50,040 nucleotides of DNA, taken from positions 1 through 50,040 of the forward strand of contig JAHEIO010000021.1 of assembly GCA_024639325.1 (NCBI GenBank), written 5' to 3'. This DNA comes from Gammaproteobacteria bacterium (GTDB lineage Bacteria; Pseudomonadota; Gammaproteobacteria; Arenicellales; JAANXG01). The position numbers and the translations under genes were made by a program. This document shows, piece by piece, positions 27,637-36,429 of this stretch (the first letter of the stretch is position 1; each line of letters opens with the position of its first letter). The notes under the pieces are model-generated. The model worked only from the letters and a program-made list of their open reading frames with translations. It did not search any database and had not been told where the DNA came from.

Positions 27637-28758
27637 TCAGGTGCCGCTGGATTTGGCCCGGGTGCGGCGCCACCTTATTCGGGGCACCGTCAACAGCGGC
27701 GCATTTTTCTGCCTGCGATAAAGGAACACGGACGCCAGGAACAGGAATATCGCGTGCACCCACCAAAGCCCCACATTGGGGTCGAACCGGCTCTTGCTCA
27801 GCATCGCGACCGAGAATCCCAGAAAATTCGTGTACAGAAAGTAGGCCATGAACGCCAGGATCATACTGGGCAGGCGGGCCTGACGGGGATTGACAAAGCT
27901 AAGCGACAGCGCGAACACCGCAAGAATCGGCACCATAATGACCTTCGCTATGCGCCAGTGCCACTCACTGATCAGGGCAGGATGGGTGTCGCGGTAAATC
28001 ACGGCCGTGGAACGCCCCTTTACCGGAGGCAACAACGAGAGATGGGACTTGGGTTCTATGCGCAGCGCGTAGGTCTCAAAATCCACGATCCGGTAGTCCG
28101 GCTGGCCGGGATTTCCTTCGTAGCGCGTACCGTTCTTGAGTACGAGAAAGCGGTCGTTGGTAAGTTCGTCTTCACGTTGAAATGCATATTTGGATACAAC
28201 GATTCCTTCCTTGCTAAACGAAGACTTGTATACGAAGACATTTTCGTACCGATCCGCTTCGCGATCGAACGCCTCGACGAAATAAACCCCGCGCCCTTTC
28301 TTGGTTTCCATGAAAGTCCCGGGGATGACCCCGGTAACTTCACTGCGGTTACGATATTCCTGCTCAACATCGAATCCCTTTTTGATGGCCAGGGGCGTCA
28401 GCCAGAACGAGAAAAGCGCAACCATTCCGCCAACAATAACGACCAGTACGGATAGCGGCTTGAGAAAATTGACCGGACTGATTCCGCTCGCCGCCAGGAC
28501 GACCATCTCGTTATCCCGGTTCCATCTGCCGAGGACCATGAGTATGGCAATGTACATCATGAGCGGAATAATGACGTCCAGGTATCCGACCGTCTTGAGC
28601 ACGACCAGCGTCAGAATCGCTTCCACGGGCACGTCGCCCCGCACCGCCTGCTGCAGGAATCCGAGCGAACGGACCACGACGAAGATACTCAGGATGACGA
28701 ATGTGACCGCAACGCTGGTCTGCAGGACCTCCCGTACCAGAGCCCGATTGACAATCAC
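27637..28758 (-). CDS. lptF: LPS export ABC transporter permease LptF
   Basis: A 373-residue partner of LptG. It starts with GTG (IVNRALVREVLQTS matches the usual family opening), has the coupling segment LGRWNRDNEMVVLAASGIS, a central periplasmic jellyroll domain (about 135-260) and three C-terminal helices, ending in a basic cytoplasmic tail. No good Shine-Dalgarno sequence precedes the GTG. Copy C of the dispersed repeat begins within 6 bp of the start codon, so the repeat forms its 5' untranslated region. Confidence 0.95.
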   Translation of the reverse strand: MIVNRALVREVLQTSVAVTFVILSIFVVVRSLGFLQQAVRGDVPVEAILTLVVLKTVGYLDVIIPLMMYIAILMVLGRWNRDNEMVVLAASGISPVNFLKPLSVLVVIVGGMVALFSFWLTPLAIKKGFDVEQEYRNRSEVTGVIPGTFMETKKGRGVYFVEAFDREADRYENVFVYKSSFSKEGIVVSKYAFQREDELTNDRFLVLKNGTRYEGNPGQPDYRIVDFETYALRIEPKSHLSLLPPVKGRSTAVIYRDTHPALISEWHWRIAKVIMVPILAVFALSLSFVNPRQARLPSMILAFMAYFLYTNFLGFSVAMLSKSRFDPNVGLWWVHAIFLFLASVFLYRRQKNAPLLTVPRIRWRRTRAKSSGT

Positions 28759-28763
28759 GAGCA

Positions 28764-28803
28764 GCTAGCCCGCATTGTTCAACAGGATCCCGAACGACGG
28801 CGC
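28764..28803 (+). repeat. Dispersed repeat, copy C (abuts lptF start)
   Basis: GCTAGCCCGCATTGTTCAAC followed by AGGATCCCGAACGACGGCGC. Copy B (from 43904) agrees at 34 of 40 positions, including the run AGGATCCCGA. On the lptF strand it occupies the 5' untranslated region immediately before the GTG start. Confidence 0.75.
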
Positions 28804-29015
28804 GGGGGCGCGCCGAACCGGTGGGGAGCGCAGCTGCGGTTCGGGCGAATTCCATGTTGAGGCAAAGCTGAACCAATCAGCGTCGGGACAGGCCGATCTT
28901 CGTTAAAAGCTGTAATTTTGAACACGCTTTCCCATTCGGCGAATTTGTCTTTCACTTCGACAGGATATCAAACAATACGGCCGCCCGGGTACGGCATGCG
29001 GGCTGGTTGGAATTT

Positions 29016-29045
29016 TTGACAAAAGTTGCAATAAAAAAGGACAAT
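29016..29045 (+). promoter_or_regulatory. Candidate sigma-70 promoter for pepA operon
   Basis: A perfect -35 TTGACA at 29016-29021 and a -10-like GACAAT at 29040-29045 (4 of 6) with an 18-bp spacer, 45 bp before the pepA ATG. The -10 match is only fair. Confidence 0.5.
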
Positions 29046-29090
29046 CGCCTAGCCGGATACGCGGCGCAACTTTAAACCACGCACTTCAAA

Positions 29091-30590
29091 ATGAAAACGG
29101 GCAATCAAGTGAAATTCTCGGCAAAAGTCGCCAAAACAAGCAGCAAACAGGGCCCCTGTTGTGTAATCGGGGCATTCCAAGAAAAAGACCTGACCGGATT
29201 AGCCGGGGAGATCGACGCCCTGACCGGAGGCGCATTGAAAAAGCGAATCGAAAGCGGCGACTTCGAGGGAGAGAAAGAAGAGACCCTTGTGATATTCGAC
29301 CCTCCGGGCCTGAATTGCGACAGGCTGCTCGTCGTCGGTTATGGTAAAAGCGATCAAATCGACACGATGCGTTACCGCACGGCATGTGCCACGGTTGCCA
29401 AAAAACTGCGCAGCATGAAGGTCAGGTCCGCCACCGTCTGGATGCTGGGCGACGAGGTGGCCAATTGTGACACGGCGGTGAAGGCCAAGCATCTTGTGGA
29501 AGCAATGGAAGACGCGGTCTACGAGTACAGTCACGACGGCAAGAAAACAAAGAGGCGCGACATTTCCGTGGCACTTGCCGTTAAAAACAAACGGGAGGCG
29601 GACAAAGCCGGCGAAGGCGTGAAGCGGGGTTCGGCCGTCAACGCGGGTGTGAATCTGGCCAGGAACCTGGCCGATCTGCCAGCCAATATCTGCACTCCCA
29701 CATACCTGGCCCGGCAAGCAACGGGCCTTCAGAAAAAATACCGCATCAAATCGCGGATACTCAACGAGTCGGAGATGAAAAAGCTGGGCATGGGATCGCT
29801 ATTGTCCGTGTCCCGGGGCAGCAGGCAGCCCGCCAAACTGATCATCATGGAATACAGCGGCGGTAAGAAATCCCAGCGCCCGGTCGTCCTCGTAGGGAAG
29901 GGACTGACGTTCGACGCTGGGGGTATTTCACTGAAACCGGCGGCCAAAATGGACGAAATGAAGTATGACATGTGCGGTGCGGCAAGCGTGTTTGGTGCGT
30001 TGACCGCCGCCGCGGAAATGAACCTGGCGCTCAATATCGTTGCCATCGTGCCCAGTTGCGAGAACCTTCCGGACGGGGAAGCGAACAAGCCGGGTGATGT
30101 CGTAACGAGCATGTCCGGCAAAACCATAGAGATCCTCAATACGGATGCCGAAGGACGCCTGATCCTGTGCGACGCTCTGACTTATGCGGAGCGCTTCAAG
30201 CCGCAGGCAGTCATCGACGTCGCGACATTGACCGGCGCGTGCGTTGTCGCATTGGGCCACCACGCAAGCGGAATGATGTCCAACGATCAGGAGCTCGCCG
30301 ATGAACTCGTCGACGCCGGTAACAATAGCCTGGACCGCGTCTGGCAGCTGCCCCTGTGGGAAGACTACCAGTCTCAACTGGACAGTAATTTTGCCGATAT
30401 GGCGAATATAGGGGGGCCGGCGGCAGGCGCGATTACGGCCGGATGTTTCCTCTCCCGCTTTGCGGGATCCTTCAAATGGGGCCACATCGATATCGCCGGG
30501 ACAGCTTGGCGAAGTGGAGGCAAGGAAAAAGGCGCAACCGGTCGGGTCGTGCCGCTGCTGAGCCAGTTCCTGATCGACCGCGCAAAGTAG
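29091..30590 (+). CDS. pepA: Leucyl aminopeptidase PepA
   Basis: A 499-residue M17 cytosolic aminopeptidase with two active-site metals; in E. coli the protein also binds DNA in site-specific recombination and regulation. The C-terminal catalytic domain shows VGKGLTFDAGGISLKP (metal-binding lysine and aspartate) and the signature NTDAEGRL at 350-357. The N-terminal domain is the usual poorly conserved macro-like fold. An in-frame GTG at 29109 (VKFSAKV) aligns better with the normal family start and may be the true one. Followed by holC after 33 bp; pepA-holC-valS is a conserved gammaproteobacterial order. Confidence 0.96.
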   Translation: MKTGNQVKFSAKVAKTSSKQGPCCVIGAFQEKDLTGLAGEIDALTGGALKKRIESGDFEGEKEETLVIFDPPGLNCDRLLVVGYGKSDQIDTMRYRTACATVAKKLRSMKVRSATVWMLGDEVANCDTAVKAKHLVEAMEDAVYEYSHDGKKTKRRDISVALAVKNKREADKAGEGVKRGSAVNAGVNLARNLADLPANICTPTYLARQATGLQKKYRIKSRILNESEMKKLGMGSLLSVSRGSRQPAKLIIMEYSGGKKSQRPVVLVGKGLTFDAGGISLKPAAKMDEMKYDMCGAASVFGALTAAAEMNLALNIVAIVPSCENLPDGEANKPGDVVTSMSGKTIEILNTDAEGRLILCDALTYAERFKPQAVIDVATLTGACVVALGHHASGMMSNDQELADELVDAGNNSLDRVWQLPLWEDYQSQLDSNFADMANIGGPAAGAITAGCFLSRFAGSFKWGHIDIAGTAWRSGGKEKGATGRVVPLLSQFLIDRAK

Positions 30591-30623
30591 TCGATTTCCA
30601 GCCGCAGCGGTTCGGGACAGCTT

Positions 30624-31061
30624 ATGACGCCGAAAATCGACTTCTATTTACTCGACAGGCACGTCGCGGATGGCAGATTGCGCGCGGCCTGCCGCCTATG
30701 CAAGAAGATCCACGCTCTTGGCCACAGGATCTATGTAGGGACAATCGATCTCGAGCAGGCGAAAGCCCTCGACGACATGATGTGGACGTTCGATCAGAGT
30801 TCCTTTGTTCCACATGGACCATACGATCCTGAACGCTCCATCGAGGAGGTCCCGGTTGCCATCGGCCAACAACCGCCTTCCGGTGGTGACTACAACGTCC
30901 TCGTGACGCTGCTGGACACCGTTCCCGACCACTACGATGAATTCCCCCGCGTGGCTGAATTAGTGGATAATACGCCTGAAGACAAAGCACGGGCTCGCGA
31001 CCGTTACCGCTGGTACCGGACTCAGGGTTGTGACCTGCAAAAGCACGATATTACTATTTGA
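30624..31061 (+). CDS. holC: DNA polymerase III chi subunit HolC
   Basis: A 145-residue chi subunit, which links the clamp loader to single-stranded-DNA-binding protein. Recognisable from KIDFYLLD at the start, RAACRLCKKIHALGHRIYV, the DDMMWTFDQSSFVPH strand and VLVTLLDTVPDHYDEFPRVAELVD. The C-terminal RARDRYRWYRTQGCDLQKHDI is also typical. Position between pepA and valS confirms it. The next gene starts 6 bp later. Confidence 0.96.
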   Translation: MTPKIDFYLLDRHVADGRLRAACRLCKKIHALGHRIYVGTIDLEQAKALDDMMWTFDQSSFVPHGPYDPERSIEEVPVAIGQQPPSGGDYNVLVTLLDTVPDHYDEFPRVAELVDNTPEDKARARDRYRWYRTQGCDLQKHDITI

Positions 31062-31067
31062 TAACCT

Positions 31068-31730
31068 ATGTGGTTCAGACGCAAAAAAAAGACCGACGCG
31101 GATACCGCGCTGACCGACACGCTGCGTTCGCTGCAGACTTTGCTGGACGAAGAAAGCCCCGGTAAAGATGACGAGGCGCCGGCGGCACCCGAGACGAAGC
31201 CGCAGCGTGAAATGGTGGAGAAAACTGCTGCCGTCGAATCCAGCCTCAAACCCGATGAACAAAATATCAGCAACGCGGTTGCGAGCGACGAACACCTGGA
31301 TTGGGATTTCAATGTCGACCTGGCGCCGGAGGAATTGGCAGGCGACGTGGAGAAAATCGATCCCTTGGAATCGCTTGATTTAGAGACCGTCCCCGATCTG
31401 GATGTCTCCGACATCGGTGAAGCCGATTCCGCGCGCGGCGACGGGGACGCTGAATTGGAGCCGATCGAAGACACGGCGGCATCCAAAAGCACCGACAATA
31501 TTCCGGTTCTGAACAACATTGCGTACCTGCCGGAGAGGAAAGAAAACGATCGCAGTGACGAGGAAAAGGTGCGAAGTGAAACGCCGTTCATGGATCAGTG
31601 CCTGAAGGACATCAGAAAACGACTCAAACGCAATGACCTGCCCGCCATGACCCTCGACCAGGAACAGCAGTTACGGACGGTCCTGACCTCGCTGCTGGCG
31701 CAGAAGACGTCCGGCAAATCCGAATCATAA
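31068..31730 (+). CDS. Conserved acidic protein between holC and valS
   Basis: A 220-residue, strongly acidic and probably largely disordered protein. A basic N-terminal tip (MWFRRKKKTDAD) is followed by about 130 residues rich in Asp, Glu and Ala, then NIPVLNNIAYLP near residue 147. The C-terminus is helical and charged (CLKDIRKRLKRNDL...EQQLRTVLTSLLAQ). A gene of similar kind occupies the same position in Pseudomonas, with a comparable IPVL-type motif as I recall. No function known; close spacing (6 bp) to holC suggests co-expression, and a replication-linked or envelope-linked role is only a guess. Confidence 0.75.
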   Translation: MWFRRKKKTDADTALTDTLRSLQTLLDEESPGKDDEAPAAPETKPQREMVEKTAAVESSLKPDEQNISNAVASDEHLDWDFNVDLAPEELAGDVEKIDPLESLDLETVPDLDVSDIGEADSARGDGDAELEPIEDTAASKSTDNIPVLNNIAYLPERKENDRSDEEKVRSETPFMDQCLKDIRKRLKRNDLPAMTLDQEQQLRTVLTSLLAQKTSGKSES

Positions 31731-31831
31731 CAAGTCCGATCCTACCCGCCCGGCCCCGGCGGATTCAGGTGCCGAATGCGAGCCGCCCCGGGCTCGCGTA
31801 TAATCCTCTGCCTTTGAAAACGTGAACCGGT

Positions 31832-34630
31832 ATGCCGCTAAGACAGTTGAACAAAGCCTATGATCCGCACGAGATAGAGCAGGATCTCTACGACCGCTGG
31901 GAATCAAAAGGGTGGTTTGCGCCTTCCGGCACGGGGAAACCTTACTGCATCATGATCCCGCCGCCCAACGTCACCGGCAGCCTGCACATGGGGCATGCGT
32001 TCCAGGACACCATCATGGACGCATTGATCCGTTACCATCGAATGTGCGGTCGAAACACCCTGTGGCAGGCGGGTACCGACCACGCCGGCATCGCCACACA
32101 AATGGTCGTGGAGCGCCAACTGGCTCATCAGGGCCAACACCGGCTGGACCTGGGCCGGGACGAATTCGTAAAGCGCGTCTGGGAGTGGAAAGCCGAATCG
32201 GGCGGCACCATTTCCAGGCAGCTGCGCAGGATGGGAGCATCCCTGGACTGGACGCGCGAACGCTTCACCATGGACGAAGGATTGTCACGTGCCGTACAGC
32301 AGGTGTTCGTTGAACTTTACAACGAGGGCCTGATATACCGCGGTAAACGATTGGTCAACTGGGATCCCAAGCTGCACACGGCGGTTTCGGACCTGGAGGT
32401 GGTAGCGGAAGAGGAGGCGGGTCATCTCTGGAAACTGCGTTACCCCGTGGTCGGCGATGCCGGAAATTTCCTGACCGTGGCGACCACACGCCCCGAGACG
32501 ATGCTGGGCGACACCGCGGTGGCGGTGCACCCGGAAGATGAGCGCTACCGAGATCTCGTCGGCCGAACGGTGCGGCTCCCACTGGTTGACAGGGAAATAC
32601 CGATAGTCGCGGACGAGCACGTCGATCCCGAGTTCGGATCGGGCTGCGTCAAAATCACACCCGCGCACGATTTCAACGACTATGAGGTCGGTCTGAGGCA
32701 CCATCTGGAAATGATCAACATTTTCGATCCTGATGCCGCCGTCAATCTTCCCGGCACGCCATATCACGGCTTGGATCGATACGAGGCCAGAAAGAACATC
32801 GTACGGGATCTGGATCAGCAGCATCTCCTGGCCGGCATCGAGGACCACAAACTCATGGTGCCGCGTGGCGATAGGACCGGAGAAGCAATCGAACCCTACC
32901 TGACCGACCAGTGGTTCGTCAGGGCGGCGCCGCTTGCCGAGGAATCCATCAAGGCGGTCGAGGACGGCCGCATCAGATTCGTGCCGGAAAACTGGACTCA
33001 CACCTATTTCGACTGGATGCGCAATATAAAGGACTGGTGTATTTCCCGCCAGCTCTGGTGGGGCCACCGCATCCCCGCATGGTATGACCCGGATGGCGAT
33101 ATCTACGTCGCACCAACGGAACAGGATGCTGCCGCCCAGGCGCGGGCAAAAAAAGGGCGGGATGTGCAACTGCATCAGGATCCGGATGTACTGGACACCT
33201 GGTTTTCATCCGCGCTTTGGCCCTTTTCCACCCTGGGGTGGCCGCAGGAGACAGCGGAGCTGAAAACTTTCTACCCCACCAGCGTGCTGGTGACCGGGTT
33301 CGACATCATTTTCTTCTGGGTGGCCAGAATGGTGATGATGGGTCTGAAATTCATGGGCGATATCCCGTTTCACGAGATCTATGTCCACGGACTGGTGCGC
33401 GACGCGCACGGACAGAAAATGTCCAAATCCAAGGGGAATGTGCTCGATCCGCTGGACCTCATCGACGGCATCGACCTGGATTCACTGGTGATGAAAAGAA
33501 CGACGGGGCTCATGCAGCCGAAGATGGCATCCAAGATCGAGGCCCACACCCGCGCTGACTATCCGGACGGCATCCCGGCGTTCGGCACGGACGCGCTGCG
33601 CTTCACGTTCGCCTCTCTTGCTTCGACCGGCCGCAACATCAATTTCGAGCTGGGCCGAATCGGGGGATACCGGAATTTTTGCAACAAGCTATGGAACGCT
33701 GCGCGTTTCGTGTTGATGAATACCGAGGGCCAGGATTGCGGCCGAAGTGGCGGCAAGGGGAGCGACGCACTCGAGCCGAGCCTGGCGGACCGCTGGATTG
33801 TTTCACGATTGCAACAGGTGGAAATCGATACCCACCAGGCGATCCGGGGCTATCGTTTCGACCACATGGCACAGGGCCTCTATCAGTTCGTCTGGAATGA
33901 CTACTGCAGCTGGTATCTGGAACTCTGCAAGGTCGTCCTTTCCGACGACGATGCCGGTCCGGCGGAGAAACGGGCAACACGCCGGACGCTGGTACGCGTG
34001 CTCGAGACGTCGCTGCGCATGCTGCACCCGATCATGCCGTTCATTACCGATGCGCTATGGCAGGAGATCGCAGTTCTTGCCGACAAGCGCGGTGAGACCA
34101 TCATGACCCAGCCCTATCCTCAACCCCAACCGGAAAAGATCGACGACGGTGCTCTGGCGGAAATGGACTGGGTTCAGGCGGTAATCGGCGGAGTTCGCAA
34201 TATTCGGGGCGAGATGAACATCGACCCGAACAAGCCCGTCACGGTGCTGTTGCAGAACGCCTCTTCAGACGACGCGGAATACCTGTCAAGAAACACCCGC
34301 TACCTGAAACGATTCGGAAAATTCGACAGCGTATCCATCGTGTCCGATGACGAGGCGCCCGACTCCCCTGCAGCAGCACTGGTGGGCGGGATGCGGATTC
34401 TCGTTCCACTGGGAACCCTGATCGACAAGGCGGCGGAACTGGCCAGGCTGGAACGCGAGCAGGTCAAGGCACGCAAAGACATGGACCGGATTCAATCCAA
34501 GCTAGGCAATCTCAATTTCGTCGAGAAGGCGCCGGCGGATGTCGTTGCCAGTGAACGCGTGAGGGCGGACAAGCTCGGGACGGTGCTCGAAAACCTTGCA
34601 CTTCAGATCGAGAAAATCCGGGCCTTATAA
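31832..34630 (+). CDS. valS: Valyl-tRNA synthetase
   Basis: A 932-residue class Ia synthetase charging tRNA-Val. The HIGH-type motif is HMGH at 52-55 within [18 protein letters not shown] occurs at 529-533. The long insertion between them is the editing domain that hydrolyses Thr-tRNA, with [17 protein letters not shown] visible. An anticodon-binding helical region is followed by a C-terminal coiled coil (about 865-932, [22 protein letters not shown]). Full length for the family. The last 6 bp overlap the convergent phhB gene. A tRNA-Val gene occurs at 46.3 kb. Confidence 0.98.
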   Translation: MPLRQLNKAYDPHEIEQDLYDRWESKGWFAPSGTGKPYCIMIPPPNVTGSLHMGHAFQDTIMDALIRYHRMCGRNTLWQAGTDHAGIATQMVVERQLAHQGQHRLDLGRDEFVKRVWEWKAESGGTISRQLRRMGASLDWTRERFTMDEGLSRAVQQVFVELYNEGLIYRGKRLVNWDPKLHTAVSDLEVVAEEEAGHLWKLRYPVVGDAGNFLTVATTRPETMLGDTAVAVHPEDERYRDLVGRTVRLPLVDREIPIVADEHVDPEFGSGCVKITPAHDFNDYEVGLRHHLEMINIFDPDAAVNLPGTPYHGLDRYEARKNIVRDLDQQHLLAGIEDHKLMVPRGDRTGEAIEPYLTDQWFVRAAPLAEESIKAVEDGRIRFVPENWTHTYFDWMRNIKDWCISRQLWWGHRIPAWYDPDGDIYVAPTEQDAAAQARAKKGRDVQLHQDPDVLDTWFSSALWPFSTLGWPQETAELKTFYPTSVLVTGFDIIFFWVARMVMMGLKFMGDIPFHEIYVHGLVRDAHGQKMSKSKGNVLDPLDLIDGIDLDSLVMKRTTGLMQPKMASKIEAHTRADYPDGIPAFGTDALRFTFASLASTGRNINFELGRIGGYRNFCNKLWNAARFVLMNTEGQDCGRSGGKGSDALEPSLADRWIVSRLQQVEIDTHQAIRGYRFDHMAQGLYQFVWNDYCSWYLELCKVVLSDDDAGPAEKRATRRTLVRVLETSLRMLHPIMPFITDALWQEIAVLADKRGETIMTQPYPQPQPEKIDDGALAEMDWVQAVIGGVRNIRGEMNIDPNKPVTVLLQNASSDDAEYLSRNTRYLKRFGKFDSVSIVSDDEAPDSPAAALVGGMRILVPLGTLIDKAAELARLEREQVKARKDMDRIQSKLGNLNFVEKAPADVVASERVRADKLGTVLENLALQIEKIRAL

Positions 34631-34960
34631 CAGGGCATCGGTGCGGGCGGACATGATGAAATCGTTGACGTGCAGCCCGCCGATTTTATGCGTCCACCAG
34701 CTTACCGTGACGCGCCCCCACTCGGTCAGAATCGAGGGATGGTGGTCCTCCTGCTCCGCGATCTCCCCCACCCTGTTCGAAAAGGCCAGCGCCTGTTGGA
34801 AATTTCTGAACTTGAAGGCTCGGGTCAGGCGCTTGACGCCGTCCACCTCGATGATTTCCCAGTCGGGTATCTGGGATTTCAGCTCTCCGATCTGATCCGG
34901 TGTAACCCGCGGTGCATCGGTCCGGCACGCTTCACAGTGTCTGGTTTCAAGTTCTGTCAT
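34625..34960 (-). CDS. phhB: Pterin-4a-carbinolamine dehydratase
   Basis: A 111-residue PCD/DCoH protein that recycles the pterin cofactor of aromatic amino acid hydroxylases. [20 protein letters not shown] contains the three active-site histidine positions with the following TH. An N-terminal extension with two cysteines ([10 protein letters not shown]) is a common bacterial variant. No phenylalanine hydroxylase gene lies nearby. It ends the long minus-strand unit and overlaps valS tail to tail by 6 bp. Confidence 0.95.
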   Translation of the reverse strand: MTELETRHCEACRTDAPRVTPDQIGELKSQIPDWEIIEVDGVKRLTRAFKFRNFQQALAFSNRVGEIAEQEDHHPSILTEWGRVTVSWWTHKIGGLHVNDFIMSARTDALL

Positions 34961-34999
34961 GGAGAGATATCCTCTGCAGGGGTCTGATCGTCGATTCTA

Positions 35000-35698
35000 T
35001 CAGCATCGCGGCTGAAAAATACTAACCGCCGCCACCGCGGCCGTCTCGATTCGCAAAACATTACTGCCCAAAGAAACGGGTTGCGCGCCGCTCGCGAGCA
35101 GTTGCGATAGCTCATGATCACTGAACCCCCCTTCGGGACCAATACAGATTGCCACCCTGTCAGTGGAATATTCCGGAATTACCGGAACCCCATCAGGTGT
35201 GGCCAAATACAGCGGTATGGCGGTGTTTTTCATGCTCGAGGCGAATTCTGCGGGAGACCGCACCTGGTCGATCCTCGGCAGGTACGGATTATGACTCTGC
35301 TTACATGCCTGGATGCACACCCGCTTCCAGCGCGGCGCACTGCGGGATGCGGGTTTTACCACGCTGCGGTCGCACAGCAGCGGAACATACTGAAATATAC
35401 CCAGCTGGGTCGTCATATCCAGCAGGACGCGATGACGATCGCCTTTGGGCACCGCAGTAGCGAGCGTGATTTGAGGCCGGGGCCTGTCGATCTGTCTGAC
35501 GAATTCAACCCGCAGTCGCATGGCGTTTCGATCCAATGAAACGATCTTGGCCCCGGCACGCCGACCCTTGCCGTCAATGAGTGCGACGTGCTCACCTGTC
35601 CGCTGCCGGCGGGAACTCGAAGCATGACGCGACTCTGCCGCGTCGACACTGACCAACCCGCCGGAATCGGGGATCGAATCGCAGAAATAGCAATTCAT
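35000..35698 (-). CDS. rsmE: 16S rRNA m3U1498 methyltransferase RsmE
   Basis: A 232-residue SPOUT-class methyltransferase. An N-terminal PUA-like domain opens with YFCDSIPD and HASSSRRQRTGEHVALIDGKG. The C-terminal knotted SAM-binding domain carries GPEGGFSDHEL and SLGSNVLRIETAAVAAVS, the signature of RsmE. Methylates U1498 of helix 44 in 16S rRNA. Starts 2 bp after the rsmJ stop, so the two rRNA methylases are co-translated. Confidence 0.96.
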   Translation of the reverse strand: MNCYFCDSIPDSGGLVSVDAAESRHASSSRRQRTGEHVALIDGKGRRAGAKIVSLDRNAMRLRVEFVRQIDRPRPQITLATAVPKGDRHRVLLDMTTQLGIFQYVPLLCDRSVVKPASRSAPRWKRVCIQACKQSHNPYLPRIDQVRSPAEFASSMKNTAIPLYLATPDGVPVIPEYSTDRVAICIGPEGGFSDHELSQLLASGAQPVSLGSNVLRIETAAVAAVSIFQPRC

Positions 35699-35700
35699 AT

Positions 35701-36426
35701 TTACTTTAGATACATGTCATAAGTCATTAATTTTCCTGCAAATGACTGCTCCGGGGTTTGCCATGGACCGGCGCGATTGGGTCTTTTGACGACGATCCTT
35801 TTGGATGCCGCCTGCCAGGCGGCGTCGAACAGTAGTGCCCGATCATCGTCACTCCCCACCAGTTCGCGTAGCACCCGCAATGGCCTCTTTGCGAGTGCGG
35901 AATCCTTTTTGCGGGGCGCAAACATCGGGTCGAGATACACGCACTCCGCGCGGTGCCGCCCGAGGTATTTCAGCGCGTCGGTGATTACGACCCGGGGATA
36001 GGCCAGCCCCGGCTCGTCCCGTTCGAGTCGCGCTAATCCGTCCAACAGCAATGCCCCTATGACAGGAGATCGCTCGACCGCCACCACATCGAATCCCATC
36101 ATCCACATCAGCAACATGTCTTTGCCCCAGCCGGCGGTCGCATCGATTATTGTTCTGGTGGCGCGTCCGAGCGCCCGGGCCATGGGTCCCCGCCTTGCTA
36201 TCGGCATGCTGCGGTGTTTTCTTCGTAGCCTGACGAAATCCACCGACAGCGGTTTGTGCTGCGGGTGGTCTTTCTCGACCAGACTCAGCGCACCCTCTAT
36301 CTCCCTCAATATCCATCGGGCGTCACCCACAGATCCATTGGCCGACGGGATGCCCAGCTCGTCGACCAGGCGCCTGATGTGCGGCGCGGGCCTGCAACTG
36401 CCGTCGAAAGCGATCGACTCTGCCAT
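35701..36426 (-). CDS. rsmJ: 16S rRNA m2G1516 methyltransferase RsmJ
   Basis: A 241-residue class I methyltransferase restricted mainly to gammaproteobacteria. SAM motif I is IIDATAGWGKDMLLM, the catalytic-type motif is YLDPMFAPRKKDSALAK, and VDFVRLRRKHRS is conserved in the family. Methylates G1516 of 16S rRNA. Three bp separate it from the upstream ABC ATPase, an unusual partner for an rRNA methylase. Useful taxonomic marker. Confidence 0.95.
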   Translation of the reverse strand: MAESIAFDGSCRPAPHIRRLVDELGIPSANGSVGDARWILREIEGALSLVEKDHPQHKPLSVDFVRLRRKHRSMPIARRGPMARALGRATRTIIDATAGWGKDMLLMWMMGFDVVAVERSPVIGALLLDGLARLERDEPGLAYPRVVITDALKYLGRHRAECVYLDPMFAPRKKDSALAKRPLRVLRELVGSDDDRALLFDAAWQAASKRIVVKRPNRAGPWQTPEQSFAGKLMTYDMYLK

Positions 36427-36429
36427 GGA

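Larger units (their letters stand above)
28759..29090. other. Divergent lptF/pepA intergenic region
   Basis: 332 bp without a gene. It holds repeat copy C next to lptF, a hairpin with the stem CCGAACCG (28813-28820) paired to CGGTTCGG (28837-28844), and the half-repeat ATGCGGGCTGGTTG at 28996-29009. That half-repeat is inverted relative to copy C and identical to 12087-12100. A promoter-like site for pepA is listed separately. Confidence 0.7.

Noticed and set aside
32285-33175. A 296-codon minus-strand frame inside valS.
   Set aside because: Antisense to the ValS editing domain; no recognisable domain.
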